Origin: Lepidurus packardi
Lineage: Eukaryota; Arthropoda; Branchiopoda; Notostraca; Triopsidae
DNA length: 64,000 bases
Reading direction: 5' to 3'
Assembly (NCBI GenBank): GCA_023053545.1
Contig: JAKZAN010000137.1
Location: 1-64,000, forward strand
A program made the position numbers and the translations under genes. The notes beneath the pieces are model-generated. The model was not told where the DNA came from. It was given only the letters and a program-made list of their open reading frames with translations, and did no database searches. Below are positions 43,807 through 55,364 of the stretch, piece after piece. Position 1 is the first letter of the stretch, and each line of letters begins with the position of its first letter.

Positions 43807-46800
43807 CTATCCTGGTACAACTTTCTCAGCCGTGCGCGAGCAGCGACCACTTTCTTTCTGTTGTATCGCAGGTATAGAATAATGAGCAAAACCTTTATCA
43901 ACTACCAAGGTGTTAACGCTTTCTTCCGGATAACCGTTACTGTTGGCAGTAAACAGCTCTACATATAATTCGTGAGCGCCCCTATTGCAAAAAAGACTGT
44001 GTGAAAGCACTTTACTTCAATTTATCATTATCACTTACTGTGAATTAACACGAATCTTGAAAACTTTCCCTTCTACAAAGCTCTCCAAGAACTCCACTCC
44101 TTCCGCGGAATTCTCGTTAGTTTTGACCTTGTCCAGCCAACAGCGAACAGCCTATGTATGTTAAGATACATTACTCGGTCTCTTTTACTCAGGTAATAGC
44201 TCATTTACTTGAAAAGGAAGATGCACAAAACGTGGTTCAGGTTTTCGCATGTCCCTCAGGTGAACACGCGCTTCGTTTCCGAAGTCCGTAAACATTACCT
44301 AATAGTATGAAAAAGATGAAGATGAAGATTACCTAATAGTATGAAAAAGTCTAATCGCGTGGAAATAAAGAAAGTAGAAATACCTTAAACCTCCCTTCCT
44401 CAACTATTTCATTATCTATAATTTTTGCTCGATAGAACTGCTCATCTTTGGCCCACTTGGCTATCACAATTTCACCCACAGAAGGGTTTAAAACCGTTCC
44501 AAAAGTCGTTTTCCCGTACGTTTTCCGAAGAGCTTCATTCAAAGTGTCAAGTGTTTCTCCCTCGTCAGTTTCTGGAAATGAAAAAGATTTTAAATTAAAG
44601 AAATGCCGAACACACAGTGCTCTCATTATTAACCAACAGGATATACCTTCTTTTTCCAATATAGCAGTAAAACACACGGACGAATGAATCACCACGATAT
44701 GTACAGAGACCCAGGTTCCTGGAGATGGTAATTCCATTGGAGGAGGCTCATTCAAAACTTCGTCTTTATCCAGCGTATACGGCACTAAAAACAACAAATA
44801 AATGATTAAAAAAACGCGGCCAAAACACATATTTCGTTTCCAAATAATCACATTGGATACAACTTACCATTTCCAGTAAAGATGTGCTGAAAAGTACACT
44901 TATTGCCTTTGTAGCAGCGACCAGAAGCGCGGAAATATCGACACAGTTTTTCATCGTCTTTCGGAATGTAGCCTTTCAATACGGAGTCCAGATTCTCAGA
45001 GTCATAGGCGTAATTATTGTCAGCACTTTTGTAATCCTCAGCCATGGGATCCCAACTGTCCAAAGGTTCCTCACCCACAACATCGGGCTTCTTTCCTTGG
45101 TTTTGAAGAGCAATACCTTCTGGTTGCAAAGCCGTACCCATATTTGCGAAATACGCTCCTAATTGCAATTCTGACTCGGGAGTGGGTGAAAACACTTCCA
45201 TTTTGGATGTCGGAAGAGGAGAGCCTGATTGATCAAACACTGTCAGTCCAAAAATCTCGGATTTAGCCATGCCCATTACGACCAGTTGAGAATTAATAAT
45301 TTGAGATTGCTTATCCAGTAGTACCAGGTCCAATGGCCAGTTTCCTGAGCATGATTTGGGCAAGACGATGACCGAGAAAACCTCAACATAGCCCGTTAAG
45401 TCTATGAACAAGGCGGTGGCTTCGTACGACCAATCAACGGATTTATATTCATCTTCTTTCACGTCATCAGCGTTATTCGGGACTGGGTAGACGGACGCCA
45501 GTCGAGCCAACAGAGCCAAACAAGGAAGCCCCGTTAAGGATTTGTGCAAAGGGCGTAAGTCTGTAAAGAGAAGCCTGGCTGTGTTCCCGTAATCCACGAA
45601 ACGGACGGTCGCGTAATACTCGCCGGTATCTTCGCACGCGCTGGCAATTACCGTACACCGATACCAGGAGTTGTCATCTGCCCATTTCGCGGCATAGAAG
45701 CGGCCTGTAACTACAACTTGCTCAGGCGAAACGACTAATGCAGAAGGCACGTCACTGTCTTTGTAAAGATATTGTAAGGCACAATGCACATCATCCAGCT
45801 TAGAAGTCTCGTCTGTCAAAGGATGGATATAGAAATGAGTAGGGGAGTCAACGTGAGACATTTGAACCTCCATGGTACTGTCTTCGGGAAACTCGAGCAC
45901 CATATTCAACAAATGAGCATCCCATACATACGCTGATTCTTCATCTTTGGTTTCATAAGCCCTGTCAATTGTCCAGTCTTGCTCAAATTTCTCCGACAAT
46001 GCTGAATTAAAAACCTCGGACTCCTCTTCATAACTATTAACAGGGTTCATTTCTGTGAATAGTTCCTTAGGTTGTTCCTTTGAAAGACTATCATTCGAAA
46101 CGCCCATTTCATTGGACGATGTTTCGATAGGTCTGAGAGAACTGAACAAATCCGGAACTACGGGTTCTCTAGGGCGAACACTTTGATTGGCAGAAGTATT
46201 TAGGAACTCGGATTGTCCAGTGAATAAAGTTAAACATACGTTTTTGCTTGTGATCCCTTTAGAAAATTGCTGAGGCGCATTACAAGAATCGTTCTGTGAA
46301 TCACTATGAATGTTATAGACCGGCTTTGGCTCCACTTGGGGATTTGAAGAAGAGTATTCAACCCAATCGTCAAAAATGTCTTGTAAATCTCTACTATTCT
46401 TAGAAGCGCCGGATTCCCCTTCCTCGACAATCGCAGGTTGCTTGGAGAACGGACAGTGAATGCTGACTTGTGTTAGCTCCGCTAGCAGATTTCGAGCTGG
46501 GTATTCTTCTGAATCGTCAAAAATATCTTCCAAAACTCGGTGACTCCTGAGAGCGACCGCTTCTACTTCTTTGGCAATCTCAGGTTGGTTGGCTAACTGA
46601 CCATTAAGCTGGTATTTTTGGTCATTTATAGGTCGTTCCAAACTCACGGCCGATGCTACTCTGTCATGTTCTCCGTTACTGATGGATCGTGTTTTCTCAA
46701 CACGAGTACTATCAACTCGAACAGGTGACCGCGTTACGTCAGGGTTAAGGCGTGGTCTATGAAAGTCAGAGCTAGCGTTGGTTGGCAAGTTAAGAGGACG

Positions 46801-48126
46801 AACCAGGTTCTCTTGGAGTAGTCTGGTTGACAAATTACATGTTTCACGACTTGAATATTCAAAGGTGACTTCTAGGGATGTCAAGTACTTGCCTTCAACA
46901 TCAGACGGGGAAAAAGTGGCGAAAACCGAGGAGCTTTTCCATAAGATCTCCGTAAACCTAGTAAGAACTTTCAAAGACCAGTTTTCGCCTCCTAAAGGCG
47001 CAACATCTTTAAGTTGGCACTGAATTGCAATTGCAGGTATTAAGGAACACTCGAGGGGCAAAACCGCCAATTCACTCATGTCGATAATGACTTCGATCGA
47101 GCCATAATCAATGAAGAACACTTCGACACCTTCAGAGTCCAGCGAGCGAATTTGGGCCCGTCTCCAGGAATCACTTCGAGCTGTGCGGTAAGCGTAGTAA
47201 CACCCAACTTTTAATGTAGGACGTAAGGATGAATATTTACTTGTACCAAGTAGCTGTTCAAGTTGGGTTGCTATAGCATGATGTGACGTACTGGCTAGCT
47301 TAACGTAGAATTCCGAAGGACTACCGGAATCTAGAATATGCACAATTGCTCCTGTATAGGGTAAGTTTAAGGAGGCAATAAAGGAAACCTCAGAAGCTAC
47401 TTCAATCTTAGGTTGCTGCAATTGTGGGGAAATTTCAATTTGGGGTAGATGCGATTCATGTGGAGTTTCAATCTGGGGTAGTTGCGGTTTCGCTGGAATT
47501 TCAATCTGGGGTAGATGTAATTTCGCTGGAGTTCCAATATGGAAGAGATTCGGTTCCAGTGAAATTCCAATTTGGGGTAGTCCTATTATATCTTCCGATG
47601 TTAAGGATGTTACTTTCTGATGCTGTGGATGCGGTTCGGATATCGACTGGGGTTGAACGGATGGAGGAAAAGAAGCAAGGTCTGGAATTAAGTTTTCTGA
47701 CAGTGAAATTGATCTGTGACTGTTCGCCTCCTCATCATCGCTCTCGGATTCTTCAGTTAGTTTGGCGGTGATTATTTCCAGCTGATCAATTACGTGTTGG
47801 ATAATTTGATTGCGACTTTCCAACATCTTCAGAAGGTTTTTCTTATCATTCGCTTGCAATAGCTCTTCCGCTGCACGTTCAGCCTACACAAACGGAAAAT
47901 AAACCATTAAATTGAGAGGCTTATCATTTAAGGTTTTAGATACAAGGCATTCAGTAGATTGATCACTTGGTACGGTACCGTAACGTAGGGAACTTACTGG
48001 AACAACGATGCTATTGATGATTGATATTAACTCATCCCGCTGTGCTCTCACGTTTTCTAGTTTTTCAACCGTCAGTCTTTTGATTTTGATCATGAGTTGG
48101 GTGCCAGCCCCGCCGCCAAAGGCCAT
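43807..48126 (-). CDS. Large Tudor-domain protein with a CCCH zinc finger
   Basis: About 1,300 residues. Exon 1 (48126 to about 47998) encodes MAFGGGAGTQLMIKIKRLTV, a short helix continued by AERAAEELLQANDKKN in exon 2 (47886-44869, 3.0 kb, open throughout). Exon 2 holds two extended Tudor domains: the first around VGCYYAYRTARSDSWRRAQI and VFFIDYGSIEV, the second around RFYAAKWADDNSWYRCTV and VRFVDYGNTARLL. A CCCH finger (CRYFRASGRC-x5-C-x3-H) closes it. Downstream exons carry a third Tudor domain (WAKDEQFYRAKIIDN, VMFTDFGNEARVHLRD) and its tail. The aromatic-cage positions look intact. Such proteins bind methylated Piwi arginines in germline granules. This architecture is not one I can assign to a named orthologue. 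Confidence 0.8.
47405..47600 (-). repeat. In-frame tandem repeat in the Tudor gene (PQIEI-type units)
   Basis: About six units of roughly 36-39 bp encode variations on LPQIEIPAKPQ (for example HLPQIEISPQLQ and QLPQIETPHES). It is an in-frame minisatellite between the N-terminal helix and the first Tudor domain and is likely to vary in copy number. Confidence 0.75.
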
Positions 48127-48910
48127 GTTTTTTTACTGGATGTGGATTTTTTGGCCTAACACACGCAAAAATCGAATCTATAGAAGTTGACAGGAAATAA
48201 AAAACCTTACTTTTTGGTTGACAAAACAAATCTCGAGCTGCTTCCTACTATGGCATTCGGTAAGCCCAAAAACTTTTGATACGGACTTGACCCATCAGCC
48301 GGAGAAATGCAAAAAATAGCACTTATGGGAACTTAACGCATTCTTCGAAAGGTGCTTGAGTAAAATTTTGTATCTATTGTTGAGATCTGGTTTTACCACG
48401 TGATCACATTAATGTAAAAATTTGCGAGAGGAAATAAAAATCATAATAATAATTATGACAAAAGCAACAAATAGGCGTGGTTTGGAAGCGAGCCTGGCCC
48501 GGGCTAGGCGAGACAAACTTTTACACTTGAAAACAGTCGTTTCGCATTTCGCGTTTAGTTCGCATTTTAGTTTGCATTTCGGAGAAATTTTGATACAACT
48601 TGATAGAAATTGATACACTTGATCGAGTTTGATACAACTTGATAGCAGTTGATAGAAGTTTTGATACAACTTGGTGGTATTTGATAGATGATTTGGTGCA
48701 ACTTGATAGCATTTGATAGATTTTTACTGGCCGTCTTTTAGGCTGTCAGTCAAGCCCGTTTTTCCTTTCTGTATCAAAAGTTTTGGGGCTTACCGAATGC
48801 CATAGCTCCCACTGTTCGCGGTTCGCATTTGCTCACAAACCCTCTAGCGATAATAATGAGCGTATCAACATCAATGGTTCATTTTTGAAGTCACTGATAA
48901 TATAAGCAAG
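48127..48910. other. Divergent region between the Tudor gene and IFT20, containing an interspersed repeat
   Basis: It holds the promoters of both divergent genes and, in the middle, the repeat at 48530-48810. No coding sequence was recognised; short ORFs within it read the repeat. Confidence 0.5.
48530..48810 (+). repeat. Interspersed repeat, copy 2, with internal GATACAACTTGATAG units
   Basis: Homologous to 20095-20312 in the same orientation. This copy has about five internal units like TTTGATACAACTTGATAGCA, more than copy 1. It continues with TTTTTACTGGCCGTCTTTTA, GTCAGTCAAGCCCG and TATCAAAAGTTTTGGGGCTT. It is a likely non-autonomous relative of the element carrying the RPA-like gene. Confidence 0.65.
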
Positions 48911-49430
48911 ATGTTGCACTCCGGAGGAGTTTATTTTGATGATTTGCACAAGTTGCGAGTGGTTGAGCCTGAAGTTGTGGATCAAAGTGATAAACTTAGA
49001 GAAGAATGCACACATTTCATTACAAGTAAGAACCTTTACTCTTCGTCTCTTGCCAATCAATAAAAATTACTTGTTAAACGATGTGCATAAATTGTTTTGC
49101 ATTCATCAGGGACAATTGAGTACAAGAAAATAGCCGACAAGTTCATAAGTCAAGCAGACAAGTTAGCTGAAGTAGTCGAGAGAGAAAAATTAAAGGCCTT
49201 AGGGCTAAGAAGTTTGTTAGAATCTTCTGTTAATCAACAAAATGACAAACAAGAAAAGCTTCAGGTATGGAAACAGACTTATGAGTTCCTGTGATAGATA
49301 CATAATTTTTTTGTATTAGATTGAAATAATGGAAAGGAAGATGGAATTGGAGAGATTGAAAGCTCAAATTGAAGCTCTCGCCAAGGTCGATGCTGAGCAA
49401 AAGGAACTTCTTGATCAGTTGGCAGCCTAG
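48911..49430 (+). CDS. IFT20: Intraflagellar transport protein 20
   Basis: An IFT-B subunit that links Golgi sorting to ciliary transport. Exon 1 (48911 to about 49026) encodes MLHSGGVYFDDLHKLRVVEP. Exon 2 (about 49110-49264) has YKKIADKFISQADKLAEVVE and LKALGLRSLLESS. Exon 3 (about 49320-49430) has MERKMELERLKAQIEALAKV and AEQKELLDQL. Total is about 126 residues of coiled coil, close to the 132-residue human protein, and the LRVxxPEV N-terminus is diagnostic. The frame is clean. Confidence 0.92.
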
Positions 49431-49737
49431 GGATCAGGAGAGGTGCCTAGGGAGCTGTGTCTAGCTTTTTAGCAATTTCACGCAGACTTTTCCGTCCAAA
49501 TGAACTCGACCAGGTTCTAGTCAAAAGGCTGAATTCAAATAAGCATGTATTTTATGAGTGTTCCAGTAAAATCACTGCATTATATGTAATATATGGATCT
49601 CTTTGGAATACATCTGTGGCATAAAGCCCCTTGTCACCCTTGAAATCACCCTTATATGCGCTTTTAAATAAGGCACTCTTTTATCACACAAAAAATGTCC
49701 TAGAGCTTGAGATTTCCACAATCACTTCAGCTGGCTT
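49431..49737. other. Short spacer between convergent IFT20 and the polyproline gene
   Basis: About 300 bp of 3' flank shared by two convergent genes. No coding sequence was seen. Confidence 0.4.
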
Positions 49738-52700
49738 TTACCATTTGCTTGTAAAAGCTTGTTCTGGAATCATAGTCTGTTGATAAAGGCATACTTTTCT
49801 AAACGAATAACTTACCCAAGCGGTGTCCGTAACTTGATTCATTAGCTTGACAAAATTGTCCTTTTCTGCTGCGAATGAAGGTGACGTAACCCCTTGCTTT
49901 TTCAGACTAGGGTCTACACGCTCCAATAGTAACTAAATCATTCAAGGGTAGACGTGCTACAATATCCGGAGGGGAAAGAAAAACTTAGACTTACGTCTTG
50001 GATTTTTTTCCCATCCTTTATTGCTTTGGATTTTCTGTACTGATCTTCAGAAGCCAGCGTCTTGAACTCATCATAGATCTTCGGCAACGGGTGACACTCG
50101 CCTTCATCCATCAAGCCGTCCCAAAGTCGCACTTCCAAACAACAGTTAGTCTAAAACGCAATACAGTTAAGTTCGTTGCGGACAGATTGATGACAGTTAA
50201 GTTTACATGCAACTTTATTTTGCCTTCTTGAAGAGCAGTGGCTAGGTGCTTTGTAACGTTTGGCGTCCGAGCAATAAGGGAGAGTAAATCGGCTGGCGGA
50301 CGGCCCTTGATCAATGGGAGTGTATGTAGACCCGCAAAGACACATTTCCTAAAAACGAAAATGCCGAAATAAATAAATTATTACGAATAAAAACGTACTC
50401 GTTAAAAACAGTCATCGCTGTCCAAGCAATCGGAGCTTTGACTGCTTGTAAGGCCACGGCATCAGCATTCTGGGCTAGTTTGCCCGGAGTCTTCGGTGTT
50501 TGCTCAAAAGGAGGCTGTAAGCCAACTAGCGTGAACATAACTATGGTTGCTCCATCATAACAGGCAGTTAAAAGCTATTAAAATATAACAAATTATCTAA
50601 GAGTTCCCAACCGAGTAAACCAAGCCATCGTTAACTTACAACAGACGAATCCAACCATTTCGGGCATCTTTGGAGTGACGCAAAATCGGGCTGCTTCAAA
50701 GCGCACACCGTCAGCCCGTTGCCCGAGACTGGCTGAGGTGGGGGTTTCCCTTTCACTGCTTCGCCAGGAATCACATCAATAAGTATGCGAATAAACTGGT
50801 TCTCAAGCGTCACTGCATAAACGATCAATTAGTAGTGTAATGAGCCCATCTCGTTCACTTACTAGGGAGACCAAAGACACCGTCCACTTTCAAACGAAAA
50901 CCGTGATTCTCCTTATAGAAAACAAAATGTGTGAAATCTAAATCGTTGAGCTTGGTAACTTTCGGATCTTTCTTGTGATCAAGCAGTTGTTTGATTCCTG
51001 CATTCATGCCTTCATCCGTGAGAATCTGCAGCTTGTAATCTTTGGCTTTAGCCTTATACCAATCTGTAATGTTCGCATTAGAGAGGTCTTCTAGCTCATA
51101 ATGCTTGAAGAGCCGCTTTTCCGATTTATTAGGTTGAGCATTTGACGAGTCGTAATATCCTGTATGATAGTGAAGAGGAGCAACTGGGTTTCCCTTTTAA
51201 GAAAAACGAGTCCAATAACAATACTCGCTAGAAAACTAACAATCATGACGGATTACTTCGGTATGAGGTAGCAACCGAACCAGCAAAGAAACGCCGGGGA
51301 TGATAGGCACTTTGTCAAGTCGTTCACCACTTAACTGAAAATGGGGATCGTTGGGAGGTGCCGGTTCCCCTAAGTGCAATTTTAATTGATGGCCGCCAAC
51401 GTTCAATAAAGATTTAGGTCCTTCCACATCAAAGGCATGCAACAATCCAGACCCGAGCAAAACCACTCGTCTGTGAGAGTCAGATTACTTGTAAACCATT
51501 AGTTTCAACAAAGAAAAGGGTACTACTTTGTATGCATTTCGTAAACGTAGACCCGAAAAAGCAGCATCATGTGCGGATTCAGGATTTTTTTCTCCTTATT
51601 CATGGGGACTTTTAAGGAGTACGTTGGGAGGAGATGATACGATTTAATATCGGGCAAGGCAGGCTCCGTTTCCGGTTCTCCAGCTGTGCCTTGTAAGTCG
51701 GCGTGATACGTTTGAAAAGTAATCTAAAACAGCAAGAGATTTAAGCTGCCTGTCAACGCCAAGTGATATCGGGATTCTATACTTTGGCCAATATAGCATG
51801 GTCAGGCAGGAACCTGATTCCATCAATGATAACGTCGAAGGGCTCGAAGACTTTCGATGCCAAAGCGGGCGGTGCAGCTACTTTAGAATTAGCCGCCACC
51901 CACGGTTCCGGTGGCCATTGTTTAATGGGGGGCGGCTCGGGTTCTTTCGGCTTTTTCGTGCCTGCGGTTACCAAGACAGATTTACATAACAGATTGACCA
52001 AAAAACCGAATGGCACAGCCCACTAACTTAAAAGTCAGCCAGTTTAACTTCGTTGCAACATGGAAAAGTAACGATTAAAGCAGAATGCGATAGTAAGAAC
52101 AAAACAGACAAAGCAGTTGCTGAGGCAAGCAGCAAGCGAAAGAAGTTTTCTTACTTTCTGGAGGTGGAGGCTGTTTCCAAAGCGGCTCCGAAGGCAAAGG
52201 GGGTGGTAGGGGAATAACGGGCACAGGGAGTGGTACAGGGATTATGGGCGCTGGTGACGGTGTAGGCGCTTGCGGTGGAGGAGGAGAAGGAGGAGGGGTA
52301 GAAGGGGCAGGAGAGGGAGGAGGGGGTGGTGGAGGTTTGGTTTCTGTGAAACAAAGAGTTGACGATAGGACAGATAACACGGACAAAGCATACAAATACA
52401 CGATACTCTGGACCACCGAACAAGACAATCATGCTCTACTAGGCTACCAAACTCTACGACCTACCCACTTACGAAACACAACGATGCTCCATGTAAGATA
52501 CATGTTATAAAGTATTTAACGAGCAGACGGAACGTGCTTGATACTCAAATCTTCCAATTTGACGTGCTTACCTTCAACTGGAGCAGGTTTTGGGATAGGA
52601 GGCGGCGGCGGTGGGTCAGGTTCTTTTACTGTAAAAAGAAAAAAAGAAAGTGCATCAAATACCACCTTACATGTTAAAAAGGTCAAGCTGATCTAGTCTC

Positions 52701-55364
52701 AGCAATCAAATGCTAGCAAGAGTCCCTTACAGAAAAGCTAAAGTTATAAAGTTTCATACTTGCTTCTGGAGGTGGTAATACAACTGGAGGAGGAGGAGGA
52801 GGAGGAGGAGGAGGAGGAGGAGGAGGAGGAGGCGGTGGTGGTGGTGGTGGTGGTGGTGGTGGAGGAGGAGTTGGTGGTGGAGGCGCAGGAGGGGCAATCG
52901 GAATTTGAATAGCTGGTGTAACTATGAAAAAAGAAAATAAACAGGGTTATAACAACGTTAGTTACTCTATGGAGGAAGTTATTGATTAATGTCACATTCT
53001 CTACACAACTCTGTTGTCGCAACCCTTCCCATTCGGCCTTGAACTCTACGGGTCCAAGAGGGGTCATTTACATGCGCTCAATACATACCTTGTACCTAAC
53101 TCGATAAGTATATACTGCCTGCAAGGTAGAAAGAACTTACCAACGGGCAATGGCTGCGGCGGGGTCACCACTTTGGGCGGCGGAGGAGGTGTAGGCGGGG
53201 TTATCATAGGAGGGGGTGGGGGCGGTGGTACCACAGGAGGAGGTGAGGGAGGGGTTTCTAGTTTGGGAGGAGGAGGAGGAGGAAGGGGCATTGGTGGAGT
53301 TACGGGTTTGGGAGGGGGGGGTGTTTCCGGTCGGCGGACGGGTGATGGAGGACGCACGATGATATTGTTAGAAGTCGGCATATTTGTTAGGCTTCCTCCT
53401 CCATTTAAATGAGTCCAAGCTTTGCGAAGATCTCCTGTATATATTTTGGAAGGCTCTTCCGCTAAAACTTTGCTAAGACCGGCAGCTGTATTTTGTTTCA
53501 TGGCCCATGGTTGGATGAGACCAAGAACGGCACTTGAACCCTGACTCATTTTGGCTGGATTCCATTTCGCCATAAACATCTGATCCCAAACTAGCAAGGC
53601 TGCGCTGGGTGCTAACGAACTCACAAACCCCTAAAAAAGTCTCCCCAAGAACGCTATTAAGACTTTGAGATTGAATGGCAAACGAGCTTGGGTGGGGTTG
53701 CCGCCGTCTGCTGCTACACCGATTCTGCTTACATACCTCGTGCATCCACTTATTGACATGTAGACTGGGATCTGTGGGCTTGGTTTGCGAAAGTAGCTCA
53801 GGTGGAAATTTCTGCATGTGTAAAAGTTTTTTTCTTGTTTTAGAAAACAACCCGATTGGTGACGAAGCGCATGAAAGTCGGGACGACGAATGCAAATGTT
53901 GGATCTTACATTTAAATTGGGCGGAGACCCATTAGCCGTCGTTGTCTTCAGATGGTCGTAGAAGGCTGGCTGCTCAGTTTTCAATCTATTCATGGTATCC
54001 CGACCCATTGTGTTAACCTGGCTAGGTGATGGTTTGCAATGCTTTTCTGTCATGTGGAGTAAAGCCACCAGCTCCACCAGCTCGGATTCTAGGAAAAACG
54101 GTAAAAAATAAATAAAAAAATCAGACTGACTAGATACAAACAAGTTTTCGTATTTGTCAGATTGCATACCATCGACCGACACTTTATTCGCTGGTTTGGA
54201 AGCAAATACGGTTTGCAAAGGATACAGCCAGTAGACGTGACTGGGTTTGACAACTCCCACCGTCTGCGAATACAAGCACAAAATCCGCGAAGATTGCAGC
54301 ATGGTGACTTCCGGGGCATGAGAGCGTAAGGCTGGACAATGATCAAAAGCCTACACATATCCATTTTTAATGCGTGTGCTTTGTGGTAAACGGGGGTTCG
54401 TTTTTGAAAAGCTTACTTCTATAACCATGCCATCGATCTCGTCTTTGCTTTGTCGAGCAGGAGGGTTGCTTCGTTTTTGAGACGCAATCTCGGCTTTGAC
54501 TTCCGCCAAATCTCGCCCTTCTTTCTCCACTAGATAGTCTTTCCACTTCTTTTCTCGGAGGGTATTCGGCATGGCCAGGGCCTGCTGTTGGTACCTACGG
54601 TGCCCGTAATAAAGGTCCCCAACTATAATAAATCCCATTGACACTTATAGGGTTTCTACACACTTGGATTCAATATCCAAGCCAGGCATTTTGGCAAGCG
54701 CTACTCCCAGAACTTCGCTCTTACGAGCGGGGTTATTGTTCAACTCCTTTTCCATGTTGGATTTGAACGAGCTTTGAAGATTTCGCTGCAGCATTGATTG
54801 CTCGCCGTTTGCCAACGCTTTGAAGAAAGGGCTTTCCTTCTGAGCTGCATTGATTTGCTCATTCAAGAGCTTTTTGGCATCTCCCAAGTAGTGTTCTTTC
54901 TGCGGACTCTTTTCCTACGTGGAAAATGAGGAAAATGCGGTTAATTAACCAAGACGCTTGATATACTCGTGCGACGCGGGGCAATCAAGTTTTAAGCTTA
55001 CCAGGAGACTAGGGTTGCTTTTTATCTCAGGGAAATGGCGACCGACAAATTTTGCGCCCAGAACATGCAAGATTGCTTCCCGCTCTGGCGAATTGCCCGT
55101 CACGTCTAATTTCTTGCGCACTTTCTGTGCCAACGCTTGCTCAACCTTTTCCATTCCCTGCAGAGCATACCAACCGAGCGTGAGCGAAGAAATTATTATA
55201 CGCCTATTTCCTTATTTTGCCAGTTGAAAATGGTGAAAAAAGGAAAAAAAGATTAGCATGCTGCAGATTACTTGTTGAACCTGGGAATCCTTCTGAGCAC
55301 TTTTAGCCCAGTCCTGCATCCACCCACCAGAATCACTTATCTTAGCTCTCTCTTCAACTCCCAT
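49738..55364 (-). CDS. Large unrecognised protein with multiple polyproline exons
   Basis: ATG 55364 (MGVEERAKISDSGGWMQDWA). About 18 short-intron exons run to the stop at 49738 (ending QAFTSKW), giving an estimated 1,200-1,300 residues. The N-terminal third is helical and charged (EKVEQALAQKVRKKL, GDAKKLLNEQINAAQKES, DLYYGHRRYQQQALAMPNTL). A middle segment, APSAALLVWDQMFMAKWNP, recalls the tail of TBC-type domains, but only faintly. Then come four proline-rich exons (about 53370-53140, 52920-52756, 52631-52572, 52345-52155). The C-terminal part has two beta-rich segments (PFDVIIDGIRFLPDHAIL; VPIIPGVSLLVRLLP; IAWTAMTVFNEKCVFAGLHT) that could be C2-like, loosely like CCDC17. Function unknown; polyproline suggests profilin, SH3 or EVH1 partners. 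The frame is clean. Confidence 0.65.
52787..52872. repeat. GGA/GGT microsatellite encoding a long polyproline run
   Basis: A pure GGA run followed by a GGT run on the + strand is read on the minus strand as about 28 consecutive prolines inside an exon of the large unrecognised gene. Length variation between alleles is expected. Confidence 0.8.

Noticed and set aside
52787..52872. CRISPR-like or regulatory repeat array
   Set aside because: It is a simple GGA/GGT microsatellite within a coding exon, without spacers.
53014..53412. Glycine-rich protein on the + strand
   Set aside because: It is the antisense of the polyproline exons (GGN complements CCN) and shows no independent coding features.
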